Positions 60,827 to 63,842 of a DNA stretch of 63,842 nt are shown here, piece by piece. The notes under the pieces are model-generated. The model searched no databases and was not told the DNA's origin. It saw only the letters and a list, made by a program, of their open reading frames with translations. The translations under genes were made by a program, and so were the position numbers. Position 1 is the first letter of the stretch. Every line of letters starts with the position of its first letter. The DNA is from Oscillospiraceae bacterium (lineage in GTDB: Bacteria > Bacillota > Clostridia > Oscillospirales > Oscillospiraceae): contig WRJQ01000003.1 of NCBI GenBank assembly GCA_009778485.1, positions 1 to 63,842 on the forward strand, read 5' to 3'.

Positions 60827-62455
60827 ATGGTTCGACCGACAAGATCAAAACGAACTGCGCGGATTTACCGCATAGCCGGCATAATTGCAGTTTTCGCTAT
60901 TTGCGCGCAGCTTTCCGCTTGCGACACAGCCTTGCATCGCCGCGAGTGGGTTCCCTTACCAACGACGACAAGCACGCCCGATATGAAATGGGAAGTCAAA
61001 ACTGACTACAGCGGCCTCGCTCCCTATGAAAAGATAGCGGGCACGGCAGTGCGCCTTCACAGCGGCCCGCTCACCGAACTGCTGCCTTCCGGCGATTACG
61101 GCCTGCTCTTGCCATACGCGAGCGCGGCTGTCACGGAATCCGGGTTTTTGCAGGTGAGCATGTACGGCCTCGTGACATCAGACGGTATAATTGTCACTGA
61201 CTTGATCTACGACAGCATTGACCGCCAGTATATTTATGGCTTGGCAGACCCTATCGCGCTGCCATTTTATACCCTGACTATGTACACAGATACACAGGAA
61301 GACAGTTGGTACTCCGGCAGGCTGTATGCCGTTTGCGCCCTTGACGGCAGTTGGCTGACGCGTTTTGAGTATAGCAACGTCGTGTTTGCCGACGGTTACA
61401 TTCTCATGGCTCGCAAGTATGACTCCTATGATATCGACGTTTACGACTATGATGGCCGGCTGCTGTACAACATGCTGGATCTCGACCTACCCGTGCAGCG
61501 CTATGAACCGGTCTACGTAAGCGATATCGTGTACAGCGCTTCAGAGGGGTACGCGCATTTATTGACGGACGACGGAGTGGTTTTTATCGATCTCGCGGAC
61601 GGCAGGCAGATTAAAACCGACTATCAGGGCGCAAGCAACTTTAACGAAGGCCTGGCTCCGGTGTCGGCGCCTTCATGGGAGCAGGGCGTCGAGCTATGGG
61701 GCGCAATTGACAGAGGCTTCAACCAGGTGATCGAGCCGAGATACATCTACCCGTTCTATTTCTCCAACGGCTACGCCGTCGCTGAGCTCCCGGGCAATGT
61801 GACGCAAATAATAAATAAGCGCGGTGAGGCGCTTATAACAGTCACCGATATGAGTATCATTTCGCACTATGACGGGTCCGGCTATATCGTCTATAACAAT
61901 GAATGGCAGGCTGTCGAGTGTTACTCGCCTGACCTGACGAAGTTTACGTTGGCAACCGACCGCGGCGTCCGCATGGGAGTAACGCCTCTGGGCGGGGGCT
62001 GGTTTACGTGTTGGTACGAGGGGGTCCCGGGCTCAGTCCTCTTCTCGCGCGAAGCGGAGTACCACTACCCCGACGTCCAGTATATATCCTCGATAGAAGG
62101 AGAGTACTTGGCTTATTCTGATGAAAGCGGCTGGTACGGAGCTATGGATATCGAAGGGCGGGTAATAGTTCCCCCGCAGGACGGAATGCTTCTGCATGCC
62201 GTACCCGTCGGCGATGGCTCTACTGTGTTCATTTCCTTAACCAGCCGGTTCGGAGGGTTCGGCTCAGACCAAGCCGCGAGTTCGTTTCGTATCTACGACG
62301 AAGAAGGCGAGGTACTTCTTGCCGGGGACGGCGTCGTGACGTTTGACGGGGACCTCGGGCTCTTCTATGTATTGACAGGCGATTCTTATTGCGTTCGAGA
62401 CCTTGACCTGAGCGTAAAATTCGACGTCAAGCTGATGTCATACCTGCTGGATTAA
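60827..62455 (+). CDS. Lipoprotein with WG-like repeats
   Basis: 542 residues. A basic start (RPTRSKRTARIYR), a hydrophobic segment and lipobox LSAC (about residue 35) show a lipid-anchored exported protein. The chain is a series of beta-rich repeats with the WG pattern (FNEGLAPVSAPSW..WGAIDRGFNQVIEPRY), forming a likely beta-propeller. It is very rich in Tyr and Asp. No catalytic motif was found. It is cotranscribed with the PstS-like protein. Confidence 0.7.
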   Translation: MVRPTRSKRTARIYRIAGIIAVFAICAQLSACDTALHRREWVPLPTTTSTPDMKWEVKTDYSGLAPYEKIAGTAVRLHSGPLTELLPSGDYGLLLPYASAAVTESGFLQVSMYGLVTSDGIIVTDLIYDSIDRQYIYGLADPIALPFYTLTMYTDTQEDSWYSGRLYAVCALDGSWLTRFEYSNVVFADGYILMARKYDSYDIDVYDYDGRLLYNMLDLDLPVQRYEPVYVSDIVYSASEGYAHLLTDDGVVFIDLADGRQIKTDYQGASNFNEGLAPVSAPSWEQGVELWGAIDRGFNQVIEPRYIYPFYFSNGYAVAELPGNVTQIINKRGEALITVTDMSIISHYDGSGYIVYNNEWQAVECYSPDLTKFTLATDRGVRMGVTPLGGGWFTCWYEGVPGSVLFSREAEYHYPDVQYISSIEGEYLAYSDESGWYGAMDIEGRVIVPPQDGMLLHAVPVGDGSTVFISLTSRFGGFGSDQAASSFRIYDEEGEVLLAGDGVVTFDGDLGLFYVLTGDSYCVRDLDLSVKFDVKLMSYLLD

Positions 62456-62459
62456 CCGC

Positions 62460-62489
62460 AACTGTTCAGGTATCCCGTCCAGGCACTAC
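62460..62489. repeat. Family 1 repeat end
   Basis: AACTGTTCAGGTATCCCGTC then CAGGCACTAC, between two convergent genes; its last base touches the stop of the SLH gene. Confidence 0.75.
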
Positions 62490-63598
62490 TAACCTATATA
62501 ATTGCGCATCACCTGAGCAACCTGCGCTCTTGTGGCTGTGCCTTGCGGCAGGAGCCTACCGCCCGACCCGTTGATCACGCCTTCCGATACCGCCCAGCGC
62601 ATCGCATCCAGCGCGAACAAAGATACTGCACCCATATCGGGGAAATCGTCAAGCGCTCCTTCGGGCGATTGCACATCCGCGCCGCTGTGGGCAGCATACC
62701 TGAGTATGATTGTTGCCATCTGCTCGCGGGACAAGGGCGTGCCCGGGCGGAACAACCCATCGTCGTAACCAGTCACGATGCCATTTGCGTTCGCCCATAT
62801 CACAGCGTCTGTGTACCACTCGCCGGCAGGCACGTCGTCAAATGTCTGTATAACATGTTCCCCTGACCCCGTAGCGTCGGCTACAGTCTCCCCTTGCGCG
62901 TTCCCTTGCGCTGCCGGCTTTCCGGCAAGCCTGTGCAGCACCGTTACAAACATAGCCCGCGTCATCGGCACTTCAGGGGAAAAGGCGTCGTCCGACGTCC
63001 CCGCGAAGAGTCCGTTCCTGTATACGAAGTCCACGGCCGCGTAGTACCATGCGTCCGAAGCGACATCCTTAAACACTCTGTGCGTACCTGAGGCGACAAG
63101 GTCCGCAGCTATTATGTAATACCCATCGACAAAGCCTTCCGACGCAGCCCCCATCGTAACAATCGCAAACGTGTCCTCAGTGCAGAAGTAGCGCCCGCTG
63201 AGGCTTAGTATCTCACCTGAAGCCGCTTCCTCCCCGGTCGATACGTTCACGACCTGCCCGTTGATGACTGTGAGTTCAGCAGACCCTGACGTCAGGATAA
63301 AACTCGCTCCCGCAGTCAATGCGACCGAGTCGTCCTGTGATAGCGCGAGATATGTGTAACTGCCGGCGAATGCATATCTCGCGCTATCCTTAAACATTTT
63401 GTCCAGCCGCGTCTGCGCGCTGAGCGCAGCGGCGCCGAACCTGTCCGCGACTTCGCTGCGTATGGGCTGAGCGAACGAGCTGTTAAAATGGCTGAGTGTT
63501 ACCAGAGGATCCTTCGATGTGCCTCCCTGGGACGCGGAGGCTGTCGCGGCACACACGAGCATCAAGAGCGTAATCGCTGCAGCGATCGCTTTTTTCAT
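62489..63598 (-). CDS. Secreted SLH-domain protein
   Basis: 369 residues from MKKAIAAAITLLMLVCAATA, a signal peptide; GGAGG lies 11 bases before. The first 165 mature residues have no recognised domain (LVTLSHFNSSFAQPIRSEVA). The last 190 contain three SLH modules (DAFSPEVPMTRAMFVTVLHR; GLFRPGTPLSREQMATIILR; LLPQGTATRAQVAQVMRNYI) separated by a Glu/Gly spacer. Anchors to the cell wall. An upstream Met 24 codons earlier has no support. Confidence 0.87.
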   Translation of the reverse strand: MKKAIAAAITLLMLVCAATASASQGGTSKDPLVTLSHFNSSFAQPIRSEVADRFGAAALSAQTRLDKMFKDSARYAFAGSYTYLALSQDDSVALTAGASFILTSGSAELTVINGQVVNVSTGEEAASGEILSLSGRYFCTEDTFAIVTMGAASEGFVDGYYIIAADLVASGTHRVFKDVASDAWYYAAVDFVYRNGLFAGTSDDAFSPEVPMTRAMFVTVLHRLAGKPAAQGNAQGETVADATGSGEHVIQTFDDVPAGEWYTDAVIWANANGIVTGYDDGLFRPGTPLSREQMATIILRYAAHSGADVQSPEGALDDFPDMGAVSLFALDAMRWAVSEGVINGSGGRLLPQGTATRAQVAQVMRNYIG

Positions 63599-63693
63599 TT
63601 CGCTTTGTACCTCCACTTGCGAGATAACCTGTCCGGCGAGCATGATACCACAGCTTTCCGAAAAACGCAAGATACGGACTGTGTACCCAGAGA

Positions 63694-63842
63694 TGTCTGT
63701 TCAGGTACCCCGTTCAGGCGCTTCAATTGCATTTCGCAAGCGAAGCTCGTCGCTGCGGATTGCGCTAAGTCTCGCATTACAGCAAGCTGTAACGCTCGCT
63801 CGCTTCATCGCAGCTCCTCTTCGAATCGAAGCAGGCTTCGAT
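63694..63842. mobile_element. Family 1 MITE-like element, second copy cut by the window end
   Basis: Starts TGTCTGTTCAGGTACCCC and continues with GCGCTTCAATTGCATTTCGC and so on. It is nearly identical to the reverse complement of the right part of the 28261-28514 element, in the opposite orientation, up to the last base of the window. The remaining 100 or so bases should follow outside. Confidence 0.85.

Overview
The window looks like a chromosome segment of a strictly anaerobic, moderately GC-rich Firmicute (Clostridia-like). The basis is a tyrosine T-box leader, a rubredoxin-ferritin rubrerythrin, pyruvate phosphate dikinase, meso-diaminopimelate dehydrogenase, S-layer homology proteins, tungsten-type aldehyde oxidoreductases, a 2-hydroxyacyl-CoA dehydratase-type activase and a molybdopterin transhydroxylase. 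No respiratory oxidase and no recognisable transcription factor were seen. A genus cannot be assigned by reading alone.

Layout. 1-0.7 kb: an AT-rich island with a truncated small gene and a hypothetical gene. 0.8-3 kb: tRNA-Trp, aspS and a small membrane protein. 3.1-7.4 kb (minus): a two-gene BadF/HgdC-type activase unit. 7.5-15 kb (plus, divergent from it): an operon of two orphan small proteins, both subunits of a pyrogallol-phloroglucinol transhydroxylase-like enzyme, a thiolase and an SDR, followed by a secondary alcohol dehydrogenase with its own promoter. 15-20.3 kb (minus): a phosphodiester glycosidase-like protein, an acidic-repeat membrane protein, murC and a secreted stalk/zincin/MORN protein. 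20.5-28.3 kb (plus): a Tyr T-box and sodium symporter, then cell-surface proteins and a GH63-like glycosidase. 28.5-32.4 kb (minus): a CbiMQO metal-uptake system and a DUF362 ferredoxin. 32.6-38.1 kb (minus): a six-gene tungsten aldehyde oxidoreductase complex with NuoE/NuoF/HoxU-like subunits and a MoaD-like protein. 39.2-42.3 kb (plus): a single 1036-aa protein that fuses an iron alcohol dehydrogenase to an aldehyde ferredoxin oxidoreductase. 42.4-47.1 kb: an ABC exporter, a lipase-like hydrolase and an SDR. 47.2-51 kb: rpmG-secE-nusG-rplK-rplA, ruvX and mnmA. 51-59.6 kb (minus): rubrerythrin, ddh-lysA-CofE-like, ppdK and mnmE. 59.8-63.6 kb: a PstS-like lipoprotein, a WG-repeat lipoprotein and an SLH protein.

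How the parts relate. Two loci (7.5-15 kb and 32.6-42.3 kb) centre on Mo/W-pterin enzymes. The first reads as an anaerobic pathway for a hydroxylated aromatic or related cyclic compound ending in ketone/alcohol and acyl-CoA chemistry. The second reads as NAD/ferredoxin-linked aldehyde oxidation plus an alcohol-aldehyde-acid enzyme on one chain. No pterin-cofactor biosynthesis or Mo/W transporter genes lie in the window. These pathway readings are inference from family membership and gene order.

A second theme is short intergenic repeats. One family has the core TGTCTGTTCAGGTACCCC (or its complement) at about a dozen gene boundaries. It includes a 254-bp element with inverted ends at 28.3 kb and a truncated second copy at the right edge. 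A second family (GGAGCCTTGGACAAAACTCC) forms a 204-bp hairpin-rich element at 32.4 kb. They look like two families of MITE-like elements and their remnants.
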